This document shows positions 40,643-48,523 of a stretch of 64,000 nt of DNA, piece by piece. The notes under the pieces were generated by a model, which was not told the DNA's origin, made no database searches, and worked only from the letters and a program-made list of their open reading frames with translations. Position numbers and translations under genes: made by a program. The stretch is from a virus: positions 124,001 to 188,000 of the IMG/VR virus record IMGVR_UViG_3300037297_000066. One strand, given 5' to 3'. Positions within the stretch are counted from its first letter, which is position 1, and every line of letters starts with the position of its first letter.

Positions 40643-41214
40643 CACATCCTTACCCTAATCCTTACCCTAAACTCTAGCACCAGCCCGCTAACAATATCCT
40701 GATCGATCCCCATCTGGTTGGCTAGAAGACGTAGACGCCACTCAGCCTCTTCGAGTCCGCCAGCGTCGGTTTCGGTCATCCTTTGTACAGCGGCCAGGTA
40801 GTCCTCTTCACGCCACAGGCCCTGGTTAACTCGAATGAAAGATCCTCTCACTTGATAGGACCCTATACAAGTCTCAAAGGCCAACAGATGACCTGCCAAC
40901 ATGAGAAAAGCTTCTAAGGGATCCTGCCCTCCGCTCACAGCCTCTTCTTTGAAAGGAGACGAGTGGTCGAGGGTGTGTGCACCGATCAACAAGGAAAAGC
41001 GAGCCAGGGCCTCCCACAACTGCCGGGGAACGAAAGGTGCCTCAAACCAAGTAGCTCCCTCCCTCTCTTGACTCTGAAACTGAAACCTCACGAAATCAGG
41101 GTCTTGTGCGACAGGAGACACCCAAGCTTGGTAGCGAGGCCAGCCCCCGTCCTCGGCCAAAGTCACCACCGTTTCTCGTTCGGTGTGTTTGGTGTTGATG
41201 ACCACGTAGCTCAC
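40642..41214 (-). CDS. FxEGS member
   Basis: GTG 41214 overlaps the previous stop (GTGA). The 190-residue product has EDGGWPRYQAWV. Box 1 is VPRQLWEALARF, box 2 FKEEAV, box 3 TCIGSYQ, box 4 WREEDYL and box 5 DQDIVSGLVLEFR. It ends with a short VRIRVRM tail. Confidence 0.66.
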   Translation of the reverse strand: MSYVVINTKHTERETVVTLAEDGGWPRYQAWVSPVAQDPDFVRFQFQSQEREGATWFEAPFVPRQLWEALARFSLLIGAHTLDHSSPFKEEAVSGGQDPLEAFLMLAGHLLAFETCIGSYQVRGSFIRVNQGLWREEDYLAAVQRMTETDAGGLEEAEWRLRLLANQMGIDQDIVSGLVLEFRVRIRVRM

Positions 41215-41774
41215 ACATCCCCCAAAATTTCTGCCACACGACGAGTAAGACTCTCGTTGGTCTCCCCGAAGTAGCGTCTCAGAACCCGTCGCAGATGAAT
41301 CTCTGACTGACGCAAGAAGAGATTCTCCCGCACGGCCCACTCGTACTCTGACAGAACCCATTCCTCAGTACGTGGATAAATCAAGTACTCCCCTTGACGC
41401 CTCTGGTAGGTTCCCATCTCCCTGTCGTTGATAGCCTGCTCCACTATTTCATGAACCCCAGGAAGGGCTGACTCTTGAACAGAACCCTCGCCAAAGGTCC
41501 CAGAGAAGTCTCGACTTCCGGACACCATCCGGGCTAGATCCAAGATTTCTGGAAGCAGGCTCAAAGGCCATGAGGTGGGTTCCAACCATTCAGCGTCTTC
41601 TCTCCACGCTCTAACCTGGAGCGTTATCATAGCCCATGCAAGAGGAGGCACGATGGCTTCGACAACTAAAGGAGTAGTAACCTCTGCACCATTCTCTATC
41701 AGCACCACCCGACGCCAGTAAACGGTGCATCGTCCCCGAGGACGTTCGCCGGTCTCTTGGACTACCCAGGGCAT
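41211..41774 (-). CDS. FxEGS member, full length
   Basis: The 187-residue product starts MPWVVQETG and overlaps the WRG gene by 13 nt. Box 1 is WPLSLLPEILDLA, box 2 FGEGSV, box 3 REMGTYQ, box 4 WVLSEYE and box 5 NESLTRRVAEIL. Confidence 0.7.
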   Translation of the reverse strand: MPWVVQETGERPRGRCTVYWRRVVLIENGAEVTTPLVVEAIVPPLAWAMITLQVRAWREDAEWLEPTSWPLSLLPEILDLARMVSGSRDFSGTFGEGSVQESALPGVHEIVEQAINDREMGTYQRRQGEYLIYPRTEEWVLSEYEWAVRENLFLRQSEIHLRRVLRRYFGETNESLTRRVAEILGDV

Positions 41775-42067
41775 GCGTCTCTCACACCCAAGAGCTGGGA
41801 AAAGGTAGTCAGCCGCCTGGACAAGTCCGTGTGTTCCCGCACCCTCTTCACGTGGTTCTGAAGCGCCGCTTCCAAAGCCACCTGAGGGTCCTCATGCATA
41901 GCGGCCCCGAGTCCCACTATCCCCTTGAACATCTCGCAGTAGGACAGATCCATGACTCGAACTCGCAAGTCCCCTTCGACCAACCCTTCGTAGACCCCGT
42001 ACTCGATGGGGTGTCTTTTCAAGACGAAGCCTCGCCACTTGATGGATCCTTTGGATTTCTCTTCCAT
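41762..42067 (-). CDS. WRG-family protein, first gene of its operon
   Basis: ATG 42067 is 5 nt from TATGGT. The 101-residue product reads MEEKSKGSIKWRGFVLKRHP and later VALEAALQNHVKRVREHTDL, which lines up with the C-terminal helices of the WRG genes at 37970 and 43687. Confidence 0.62.
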   Translation of the reverse strand: MEEKSKGSIKWRGFVLKRHPIEYGVYEGLVEGDLRVRVMDLSYCEMFKGIVGLGAAMHEDPQVALEAALQNHVKRVREHTDLSRRLTTFSQLLGVRDACPG

Positions 42068-42072
42068 GACCT

Positions 42073-42082
42073 ACCATACACC
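42073..42082 (-). promoter_or_regulatory. Class B promoter (GGTGTATGGT)
   Basis: Leaderless arrangement with the start 5 nt downstream. It drives the operon 42067-38312. Confidence 0.62.
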
Positions 42083-42094
42083 GTCAGGAGTCTC

Positions 42095-42628
42095 TCACTC
42101 GTCAGCTTCCAGGCCATAACGCCTTCGAACGTAGGAGATGACCTCTTCTGTCAGTGTCTCCTCTGAAACCTCGATGAGCTGGCACACTTGTCGAAAGCCT
42201 TGCTCTACAGACGACACCCTGCCTGCTGAAACAGCTAGACGATACCCTTCCTCCGTCCACCCTCTCAGGTCCGGAACAGCTTGATAATCAAGATCAGGGT
42301 CAAAGTACTGCCCTAGAATATGGGCTTCCACGAGCCCCCCGACAGACTCCTGAAAGGTCGTTTCAGAAGTCTGTTCGACAGCACCAAAGGAACTCTCTGG
42401 AACCTTTTTGCAGAAACTTCGGAGCCCCAGGATCACTGGAATCAGCTTCTCGGGCCACCGGTACTCAAGGTGTTTCAGGGCCGTTGGGAAGGCTTGCTTG
42501 GCCACCGTAAACGCCTGGTCGCCCCACCAACGCACCTCGTACTGAGGCCACTTGTCAGGGGCCTCACCCACCCACCAGGTCAGAGTGCTGGTAGGGGGGT
42601 CATGGATGGGGCCCCGGAGAACTCTCAT
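42095..42628 (-). CDS. FxEGS member
   Basis: ATG 42628 overlaps the previous stop (TGATG). The 177-residue product MRVLRGPIH has KWPQYEVRWW. Box 1 is WPEKLIPVILGL, box 2 FQESV, box 3 HILGQYF, box 4 WTEEGYR and box 5 EETLTEEVISYVRRR. It is the last gene of the operon from 44040. Confidence 0.67.
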   Translation of the reverse strand: MRVLRGPIHDPPTSTLTWWVGEAPDKWPQYEVRWWGDQAFTVAKQAFPTALKHLEYRWPEKLIPVILGLRSFCKKVPESSFGAVEQTSETTFQESVGGLVEAHILGQYFDPDLDYQAVPDLRGWTEEGYRLAVSAGRVSSVEQGFRQVCQLIEVSEETLTEEVISYVRRRYGLEADE

Positions 42629-43113
42629 CACTCTCCTTGAGGGACGGTTGCAGCCACCCTGTCTATCACAAGCTGGGTGAGAAGCGTCTGAACTCGATCA
42701 GAAAACAAGGCTCTCAACTCAGCTTCCCCACTCGTGATACTAGGTACTCCCCTTGCTACAGCGGTTCGGTAATCAATCTCGTTCCAGGAGGTGTGTCCAG
42801 GGGAGATCCACAACGCAAAAGCAGAGTTCCAGTAGTGCCCCATCCACGACCATTGAGCTGCTGAGCCCATCAAGGCCCCTGCCGAAAAACCCTCTTCCCA
42901 GACCGACGCCTCAGTGAAGACTGACTGGACCTGGACTGTTGGATGGTCCTCGAACATGGCCCGTTCTATGTGATCTACCCACTTTCTGTACGAAAACGCT
43001 CCACACACCAAGAGATCCAGGGCGTTAGAGTATCTTTGGGCAAACTCAATGTTTCCCTGCGACACATGACGCAAGAGCCCCTCTAAACAGTCCCGTACAA
43101 GCTCCCGACGCAT
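42628..43113 (-). CDS. FxEGS member with swapped helical N-terminus
   Basis: The 161-residue product MRRELVRDCLEGLLRHVSQG is helical up to residue ~75, matching gene 39070 rather than its neighbours. Box 2 is FTEASV, box 3 is loosened to MGHYWN, box 4 is WNEIDYR and box 5 is VQTLLTQLVIDRVA. Confidence 0.65.
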   Translation of the reverse strand: MRRELVRDCLEGLLRHVSQGNIEFAQRYSNALDLLVCGAFSYRKWVDHIERAMFEDHPTVQVQSVFTEASVWEEGFSAGALMGSAAQWSWMGHYWNSAFALWISPGHTSWNEIDYRTAVARGVPSITSGEAELRALFSDRVQTLLTQLVIDRVAATVPQGE

Positions 43114-43682
43114 CACGGTCCTACTTGGGTGTCAACGTACTGAGCGTAATGAGCAATCTCGTTCGTGATGTCCTCTGCTGTGAGTCCGAACTGCACGAAG
43201 GTGTTCCGTAGAGACCTCTCAAGCCGACTTATCCGGCTCCCTGGATCAAGGTCCAAGATCCTCCGATACTCTTCCACGTTCCATTCCTCGGAGCCTACGT
43301 AGACCCAGTGATCGAGTATGTAGTAGTGGCCAATGACCCCTTGTCTGGCAGCCTCCCGAATCAAGAACAGTAACGGATGGGCAGCAGAGGCTATATCCAC
43401 TGACTCTCGGTTCCCGAAAACCTCTGAAAAATCCGTACCTGGGCTGGCCTCCTGCAACATGGACAGGATCTCAGGAAGCAACCCCATTGACCACTTCTCA
43501 GCCGTCACCCATTCTCTAGAGCTCCCTTGATACTCCTTGACTCGAAGCTTGGGAGGCATAGCGGGTTCTCTTACCACTTCTAGAAGGTAAGATCCCTCCC
43601 GATTCGAAGAGGCCATCTCTCGCCAGTGCACCTGAGCACTGCCTTCGGCATAGGACCCCTGCTTGGCCACTTGCCAGGTCAT
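43113..43682 (-). CDS. FxEGS member, full length
   Basis: ATG 43682 is 4 nt after the WRG gene's stop. The 189-residue product starts MTWQVAKQG. Box 1 is WSMGLLPEILSML, box 2 FGNRESV, box 3 GVIGHYY, box 4 WNVEEYR and box 5 AEDITNEIAHYAQY. Confidence 0.68.
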   Translation of the reverse strand: MTWQVAKQGSYAEGSAQVHWREMASSNREGSYLLEVVREPAMPPKLRVKEYQGSSREWVTAEKWSMGLLPEILSMLQEASPGTDFSEVFGNRESVDIASAAHPLLFLIREAARQGVIGHYYILDHWVYVGSEEWNVEEYRRILDLDPGSRISRLERSLRNTFVQFGLTAEDITNEIAHYAQYVDTQVGP

Positions 43683-43686
43683 ACGA

Positions 43687-44040
43687 TCAATGCCTGTCCG
43701 CACACAAGCAGCACTTGCTAGGGTGCTCTTGCTCGTCTTCTAGAGTCAGCGATCCACATTCGGGGCACTCGGAAATGCCCAAAATCTGCTGAGCAAACTG
43801 CTCAAACTCCCGAGCTTTGGTCAGGTGGCTTCGCACCCTTTCCAAGTGTGCCTTCAGAGCCTGTTCCAAGGCTTCTAAAGGATTTTCTTGGTATCCGTAA
43901 GCAACCCCCACATGAGCCCACCACTTAGGATCGTTCTCGTACTGGCGAAGACCCGCTTCCAGGGAAGAGGTAATCTGGGCTCTATACCCGTCCTCGGTCT
44001 TCTCCAAGACTACACCACGCCATACGAACTGACTTTCCAT
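43687..44040 (-). CDS. WRG-family protein with zinc ribbon
   Basis: ATG 44040 is 6 nt from TACGGT. The 117-residue product begins MESQFVWRGVVLEKTEDGYR and has LEALEQALKAHLERVRSHLT like the other WRG genes. It alone adds a C-terminal ribbon, CPECGSLTLEDEQEHPSKCC. It heads the operon that runs to 42095. Confidence 0.62.
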   Translation of the reverse strand: MESQFVWRGVVLEKTEDGYRAQITSSLEAGLRQYENDPKWWAHVGVAYGYQENPLEALEQALKAHLERVRSHLTKAREFEQFAQQILGISECPECGSLTLEDEQEHPSKCCLCADRH

Positions 44041-44046
44041 ACACTC

Positions 44047-44056
44047 ACCGTACACC
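44047..44056 (-). promoter_or_regulatory. Class B promoter (GGTGTACGGT)
   Basis: Start codon 6 nt downstream. It sits at the edge of a gene-free gap. Confidence 0.6.
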
Positions 44057-44320
44057 AAGGGTGGGCTCCCATAGCACACCTGTTTACAGGAAAAAGCCAA
44101 CTCAGAACTGATAATTACAAGCCACCTAAACTAGCTCAAAACAAGGTGATCCACGCCAGCTTGTAGACACTTAAACCGTCACACTACAGGCACTGGTCAA
44201 ACATGAGGACAAAAACACCTTAAGTGCTCGAAACCATTGAGGCCAGATTCAAGGGGCTTTATACAACCTTCTAAGGCGCACCACCTAGCCTTGATAAGGC
44301 AACGCTAAGGCAAACTGCCT
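44057..44320. other. Gene-free gap with TTGTAGAC-type repeat
   Basis: No convincing gene. AAAACAAGG, 9 nt, GCCAGCTTGTAGACAC at 44139-44170 recurs at 44711-44743. The rest holds short direct repeats such as AAGGCA in GATAAGGCAACGCTAAGGCAA. It could be a regulatory or origin-like site. Confidence 0.4.
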
Positions 44321-44395
44321 TTACAAGAGCCCGTCCGAGTTGTGAGCTTCAGTAGCGTAATCCAGGATGAGTTCCGTAACCCATTCCTCTCCCAC
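44321..44395 (-). CDS. Possible 24-residue peptide like FxEGS box 5
   Basis: GTG 44395 opens 24 codons (EEWVTELILDYATEAHNS) at a GGTGTGTAGT motif (44394-44403). VTELILDYA resembles box 5 endings such as LTQLVIDRVA. It may be a C-terminal remnant of a family gene; expression is doubtful. Confidence 0.25.
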   Translation of the reverse strand: MGEEWVTELILDYATEAHNSDGLL

Positions 44396-44406
44396 TACAC
44401 ACCGAG

Positions 44407-44634
44407 CTACAGAGACTTCAGAAGGATCATGACTCGCTCGACCAGGTCTTGAGGCTCCGCTTCCAGATCATGCGAGTCCAAAGTTACCGGGATAGACCCT
44501 TCCTTCCTGGCCAGGTGAAGGACAAGCCCCGGGCCTTTGGGGGCTAGAACCAAGCAATGGCTCCTGCCGAAGGGAGGGGGAACCTTCTTGGTGAGCTGCA
44601 GCAGTATCTCCTGGACTTGCTGAAGAGGGGCCAT
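44407..44634 (-). CDS. Small unknown protein
   Basis: ATG 44634 is preceded by GATAGA at leaderless distance (7 nt). The 75-residue product MAPLQQVQEILLQLTKKVPP is helix-strand-strand-helix, with SHCLVLAPKGPGLVLHLARK. It is isolated between two repeat-bearing gaps. Unknown. Confidence 0.45.
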   Translation of the reverse strand: MAPLQQVQEILLQLTKKVPPPFGRSHCLVLAPKGPGLVLHLARKEGSIPVTLDSHDLEAEPQDLVERVMILLKSL

Positions 44635-44964
44635 GGTCCAGTCTATCACAAGCCGGTAGAAGAGGAGTGTGCCTGCTGCCGCCACTCTTGTCGAAAAAGA
44701 AGACTGGCATAAAACAAGGGGTCTGAGGCCAGCTTGTAGACACATTTAGCCAGGTCGGAGACACTTTACACGGTGACACCTGAGCAGTAGACCTTTTGCT
44801 CCAACCCCTCGTAATTGTACAACCCAAGAACCTCTTCGTAGTGTCACCACTACTTAGGGGGTACAGCAGGGTCTACAACCTAGCCGAAGTTCACTATCCT
44901 TTTCACTGTCTCTTCAGTCTCTGCGGTCTTAAGGCAGAGACATGCCGCCAACGGTTCAAGACCT
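44635..44964. other. Gene-free gap with direct and inverted TTGTAGAC
   Basis: CCAGCTTGTAGACACA at 44729-44744 and the inverted GGTCTACAAC at 44870-44879 flank about 125 nt. The hairpin GTCTCTGC/GCAGAGAC lies at 44917-44941. No gene of convincing length is seen. Confidence 0.4.
44917..44941. repeat. Hairpin GTCTCTGC-GGTCTTAAG-GCAGAGAC
   Basis: Perfect 8-bp stem. The same hairpin, with the loop changed slightly, is part of the structured repeats at 23285-23383 and 54597-54694. Confidence 0.6.
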
Positions 44965-45546
44965 TCACCAAGACACCTCTTCCCGAAGAAGGCTCACAAC
45001 CTTCAAGATCTCAGCTGTGAGCTGCTCCGGATAAGGGGGCTCCTCCCAACTTCTTCTGACAATATCCTCTGTATCCAGAAGGAACAAAGAAGCTGAGTCC
45101 CCACGAAGGGCGCTCAAGTAGTGAGCAGGGTTCCAGTCTGGGTCTGTGACCTCAACTAGTCTGCCTCCAACCATGTAGCGGCCCACAGTCCTTGCTCGTA
45201 CAGCCTCTTCAACTCGCTTCCTAAAGTCTGACTCCGAGAGTTCAGAAAAAGGCACCACAGAGTCAGAAGCAGAGGACCCTTCGAACAACCCTTCAGGTAC
45301 TGCCAAGGCATCCTTCCTCATCACAGAAAGAGCTTGGAGCAAAAAGGCTATCACACTCCCAGGAAAGTACTCCGAGGTTACTGGCTGAACCCCATCTTCC
45401 CGGATCGTGATTCTCCACCTAAGCCCATGGTCCTCCTGCTCAGGATCGGAAGAGACGCTGATCCAGTAGACAGGCGAATCGTCCTCATCCTCGTGCACCA
45501 AGAGAGCGTAGCTATCCTCGGATCTTACGGGACCCAGGACTTTCAC
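44965..45546 (-). CDS. FxEGS member, full length
   Basis: GTG 45546 overlaps the previous stop. In the 193-residue product box 1 is FPGSVIAFLLQAL, box 2 FEGSSA, box 3 RTVGRYM, box 4 WNPAHYL and box 5 PEQLTAEILKVVSLLR. It is the last of three coupled genes that start at 46762. Confidence 0.67.
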   Translation of the reverse strand: MKVLGPVRSEDSYALLVHEDEDDSPVYWISVSSDPEQEDHGLRWRITIREDGVQPVTSEYFPGSVIAFLLQALSVMRKDALAVPEGLFEGSSASDSVVPFSELSESDFRKRVEEAVRARTVGRYMVGGRLVEVTDPDWNPAHYLSALRGDSASLFLLDTEDIVRRSWEEPPYPEQLTAEILKVVSLLREEVSW

Positions 45547-46154
45547 CGACTTCTCCGTTGAGCTAAGACCCCCAAGACTTCAAGGGTAACCAGTTGGTTG
45601 AGCTCCTCTTCCGAAAGCCTCCAGGGAACAAGTTCTCCAGCCCAGAATCTCCTAGCACTCCGCTCTTCTATGAGAAGGGTAAGGTGCCGATTGCCCCTGG
45701 CTGCCACGATGTAGTTAGCTGCTCGCCACTCTAGATCACTGATGTGGACCGTAGCCCCATCTTCATCACTGTAGCCCCCCAAAGAACCGTTTTGGATAGA
45801 GTCCCGGATCCGATCCCTCAAAGACTTCCCCTCCACCATCAGGTTGTCTGCGTCAGGCTGCTTCACCCTTTTAGGCCGTCCAAACACTCTGGGAGGAGGG
45901 TTCACTGAACCCCCTTCCCCTTGAGCTTCCACCATCGCTTGAAGCAGAAAAGGGAGCACCCTAATTGGTACGATATGAATCGGGACGAACCCCCTATCAG
46001 TACGAGGGAATCTTTGAACAGATACACTCCAGGCTACAATCCGAGAAGCAGCCCCCAAACGAACATGAATCTCGTATTGAGGAGAGGTGGCTAGGCCATC
46101 CCCCACCCTCAACATGAGAGCCAGCTCAGCTCGATCTCGGCTAAGGACTTTCAC
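45543..46154 (-). CDS. FxEGS member, box 2 lost
   Basis: The 203-residue product starts MKVLSRDRA (GTG). Box 1 is VPIRVLPFLLQAM and the box 2 site reads FGRPKRV. Box 3 is GSLGGYS, box 4 WRAANYI and box 5 EEELNQLVTLEVLGVL. Confidence 0.66.
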   Translation of the reverse strand: MKVLSRDRAELALMLRVGDGLATSPQYEIHVRLGAASRIVAWSVSVQRFPRTDRGFVPIHIVPIRVLPFLLQAMVEAQGEGGSVNPPPRVFGRPKRVKQPDADNLMVEGKSLRDRIRDSIQNGSLGGYSDEDGATVHISDLEWRAANYIVAARGNRHLTLLIEERSARRFWAGELVPWRLSEEELNQLVTLEVLGVLAQRRSR

Positions 46155-46762
46155 CGGAGGATCTCCTCCCGATACTCAACTACCACCCTCACGACCTCAT
46201 CAGTGATCATCTGAGAGAGATCCTCCTCGCTCAATGGATGGGGGACAAACTCTGTAGCCCAAGCCCGGCGAAGATTTGTCTCAAGTCCAGTGAGTACATA
46301 CTGAGGATTGCTTCGTGCGACAGCTCCTCGATAAAGCGCCTCACTCCACAAGCTGTCAGTGATACGAACCTCTCCAGCACAATCCTGATAAGCGCCTAGT
46401 TGAGAATTGCGTGTGTTGTTGAAAATCCGCTGCCTCAGCGGCATGTTCCTGTACACAAGGTTGTCTAGCGTGGGAAAAAGTTCATGGACTTGGGCAAATC
46501 TGTCGGGCGTAGGAGGACACCCCTGGACTTGGAACACACTCGACAAGGGGTCCCACGGGGCTTTGGCCGCTGCTTCTAGAATGAACGGAAGCAAAAACAG
46601 GGGAGCGTGTTCGAGCGCTCGCCAGGGGTCACGGGACGACGGGCCGTCTTTCCTGTAGACCGTGAACTCACCAGAATAGATCCCAACCTGGTAAAGAGGG
46701 AATCGTCCTTCGTCTCCCGCTATCAGCCAGAGACCTTCAGAATCTCGATCCAGAACACGCAT
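46151..46762 (-). CDS. FxEGS member, first of operon
   Basis: ATG 46762 is 7 nt from TATTGT. The 203-residue product MRVLDRDSE is closest to its neighbour 45543 by start and length. Box 1 is APLFLLPFILEAA, box 2 only FQVQG, box 3 SQLGAYQ, box 4 WSEALYR and box 5 EEDLSQMITDEVVRVV. Confidence 0.67.
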   Translation of the reverse strand: MRVLDRDSEGLWLIAGDEGRFPLYQVGIYSGEFTVYRKDGPSSRDPWRALEHAPLFLLPFILEAAAKAPWDPLSSVFQVQGCPPTPDRFAQVHELFPTLDNLVYRNMPLRQRIFNNTRNSQLGAYQDCAGEVRITDSLWSEALYRGAVARSNPQYVLTGLETNLRRAWATEFVPHPLSEEDLSQMITDEVVRVVVEYREEILR

Positions 46763-46769
46763 CTGCCCT

Positions 46770-46779
46770 ACAATACACC
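46770..46779 (-). promoter_or_regulatory. Class B promoter (GGTGTATTGT)
   Basis: Start codon 7 nt downstream at 46762; leaderless. Confidence 0.6.
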
Positions 46780-46780
46780 A

Positions 46781-47395
46781 TCACTGGGCCGGACGGATGT
46801 ATTGAACGACTTGCAGGATAGTGTCCGTGATGACGCTAGGCTGGTGAACAGAGTGCCAGTTCTCTCGGATCCCGATTTCCGAGTCCGTCAAACTGTACCC
46901 TTGACTATTCATCACGGCGCATCGGTAGTTGTGTTCCGTCCATCCGGTATCCCCAGGATAGACGGTTAAGCTACGGTCGAAAGTCTGGGGATCTCCGTTC
47001 ACGTTCACCCCTACCACTTCCGCTACCGTAGCCTGGTAGGCACCAAGACGCCCCCCTTGGACAAACTCCTCGACTGTCTCTCGAAAGCTACCACCCGAGC
47101 CCGGAACCCCCAAAAGAGCTTCTTCCCTGAACAAAGAGGGGAGCTTTGCCGAGTTGCTCCCCTGAGCCTCTGACACCGCCTGCAAGATGAAAGGTAGCAG
47201 CGCCCCCGGGATGTTCTCCAGGAGAAGCCGGGGACGGTTCCAAACAGGCGGAGGCCGATACCGGAGGGTTACCTCTGTCCGAGACACATCGGTAAAAACC
47301 AAGATCTCATAGAGAACACGTTCTTCAGGCCCACGCTCATCGGACACAATGACCTTGTAGCCATCGTTTTCTCTGTACTTAGACTGGATTTTCAC
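46781..47395 (-). CDS. FxEGS member, own promoter
   Basis: GTG 47395 is 5 nt from TAGAGT. The 204-residue product has an N-terminal strand set (EERVLYEILVFTD). Box 1 is IPGALLPFILQAV, box 2 FREEAL, box 3 GRLGAYQ, box 4 WTEHNYR and box 5 PSVITDTILQVVQYIR. It appears monocistronic. Confidence 0.68.
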   Translation of the reverse strand: MKIQSKYRENDGYKVIVSDERGPEERVLYEILVFTDVSRTEVTLRYRPPPVWNRPRLLLENIPGALLPFILQAVSEAQGSNSAKLPSLFREEALLGVPGSGGSFRETVEEFVQGGRLGAYQATVAEVVGVNVNGDPQTFDRSLTVYPGDTGWTEHNYRCAVMNSQGYSLTDSEIGIRENWHSVHQPSVITDTILQVVQYIRPAQ

Positions 47396-47400
47396 ACCCT

Positions 47401-47410
47401 ACTCTACACC
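47401..47410 (-). promoter_or_regulatory. Class B promoter (GGTGTAGAGT)
   Basis: GTG start 5 nt downstream. Confidence 0.58.
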
Positions 47411-47425
47411 GTCCGGCTGAGAGCT

Positions 47426-48019
47426 TCAGACAGATTGCTGCCAATACTCCGGTAAAGTGTTCCTGATCCTCGATGCCGCCCCCATGATCATGGATGTCAG
47501 CTCTTCTGGAGAGATCGTGTTTCGGTATTGGTGTCGAAAGTCCCTTTCCCTTACTGTCAGAGTAAAGTTATGAATCTCCGAGGTAGCCGCCAGGTAGTAT
47601 TCTCCAAAGTTCCAATGATGGTCCCGGGGCCTCATGACCACTCCAAGATCACGTATGTTGTAAGCCCCCAACCAGCCTGCTGCCACCTGGATGCCCACAC
47701 AGGACTGAAATGACTCTTGGTCCACATAGTCCTTCAAAGGCTGCCCAAAGGTTCCTAGAGGGACTGTCGCCTTGGACCCCTTCCCCTGGACCATCCAGAG
47801 CTCCTGCAGAACCATCGGCATGAGCCAAAGGGGAACGTAGCAAGGCCGAACCTGCGGAGAAGCTTCGTACTCCGCTTCCAAACACCAGTCTTTGACCTCC
47901 CCCTCCCCTATTCGGGTGATCTTGAGGTGGTAGATTGGGTACGAGTGTTCAGACTCCCTCAGCACCACCGTACACAAGTACGGATTCCAATGCCGAGCCA
48001 CTATGATGGGCCGGGCCAC
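47426..48019 (-). CDS. FxEGS member, own promoter
   Basis: GTG 48019 is 5 nt from TAGGGT. The 197-residue product starts MARPIIVARHW. Box 1 is VPLWLMPMVLQEL, box 2 FGQPLK, box 3 GWLGAYN, box 4 WNFGEYY and box 5 PEELTSMIMGAASRIR. Confidence 0.67.
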   Translation of the reverse strand: MARPIIVARHWNPYLCTVVLRESEHSYPIYHLKITRIGEGEVKDWCLEAEYEASPQVRPCYVPLWLMPMVLQELWMVQGKGSKATVPLGTFGQPLKDYVDQESFQSCVGIQVAAGWLGAYNIRDLGVVMRPRDHHWNFGEYYLAATSEIHNFTLTVRERDFRHQYRNTISPEELTSMIMGAASRIRNTLPEYWQQSV

Positions 48020-48024
48020 AGCCT

Positions 48025-48034
48025 ACCCTACACC
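48025..48034 (-). promoter_or_regulatory. Class B promoter (GGTGTAGGGT)
   Basis: GTG start 5 nt downstream at 48019. Confidence 0.55.
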
Positions 48035-48037
48035 GGT

Positions 48038-48295
48038 TCAGTTCCAGTCGAACCCACAAATGTAGTCATCGTAGAAGATCGAGGCTGAGGGCACTTCCAT
48101 GGGCTGGATTGAGACCAGATCACAGTGGATCAGCTCCTGGATGACCTCCACTCCAATGGCTCCCGATAGCTTGTGTCGTACCCGCCTACGAACCCGACCC
48201 TGCTCGTCAATGATGGGCTCGATCTCCTCAAACTCATCCGAGGAGACCCGTAGCGGCCCTAGAAAGGGGCGAGGAAGGTCGTTTGCTCTGCTCAT
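48038..48295 (-). CDS. Small unknown protein
   Basis: ATG 48295 follows the previous stop directly (TGAATG). The 85-residue product MSRANDLPRPFLGPLRVSSD has a basic centre (GRVRRRVRHKLSG) and an aromatic end (FYDDYICGFDWN). Unknown; no FxEGS box. Confidence 0.5.
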   Translation of the reverse strand: MSRANDLPRPFLGPLRVSSDEFEEIEPIIDEQGRVRRRVRHKLSGAIGVEVIQELIHCDLVSIQPMEVPSASIFYDDYICGFDWN

Positions 48296-48523
48296 TCAAC
48301 CAAGAAACCGGTGTTGCTGGAGGCAAGAACGACGCTCGTTGATCTCTTCCCGAGTCACGACACGAGGCCCCCTCATCCGGTAGTCTACCCACCTGCGAAT
48401 GAGCGCCTTGTGACGGGGCTCCGGGTCACCTGGCACCCGAGGACTCAACGTCCTCCACATACTCCGAAGCTTTTTCAACAGTGGTCCCATTGCCTCGAAA
48501 GTAGGCTGCGACACTTTTCTCAT
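48296..48523 (-). CDS. Small basic protein
   Basis: ATG 48523 is the best start; the frame is open further. The 75-residue product MRKVSQPTFEAMGPLLKKLR is basic and helical, with RALI-type helices (HKALIRRWVDYRMRG). It lies at the right end of the first FxEGS block. Confidence 0.45.
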   Translation of the reverse strand: MRKVSQPTFEAMGPLLKKLRSMWRTLSPRVPGDPEPRHKALIRRWVDYRMRGPRVVTREEINERRSCLQQHRFLG

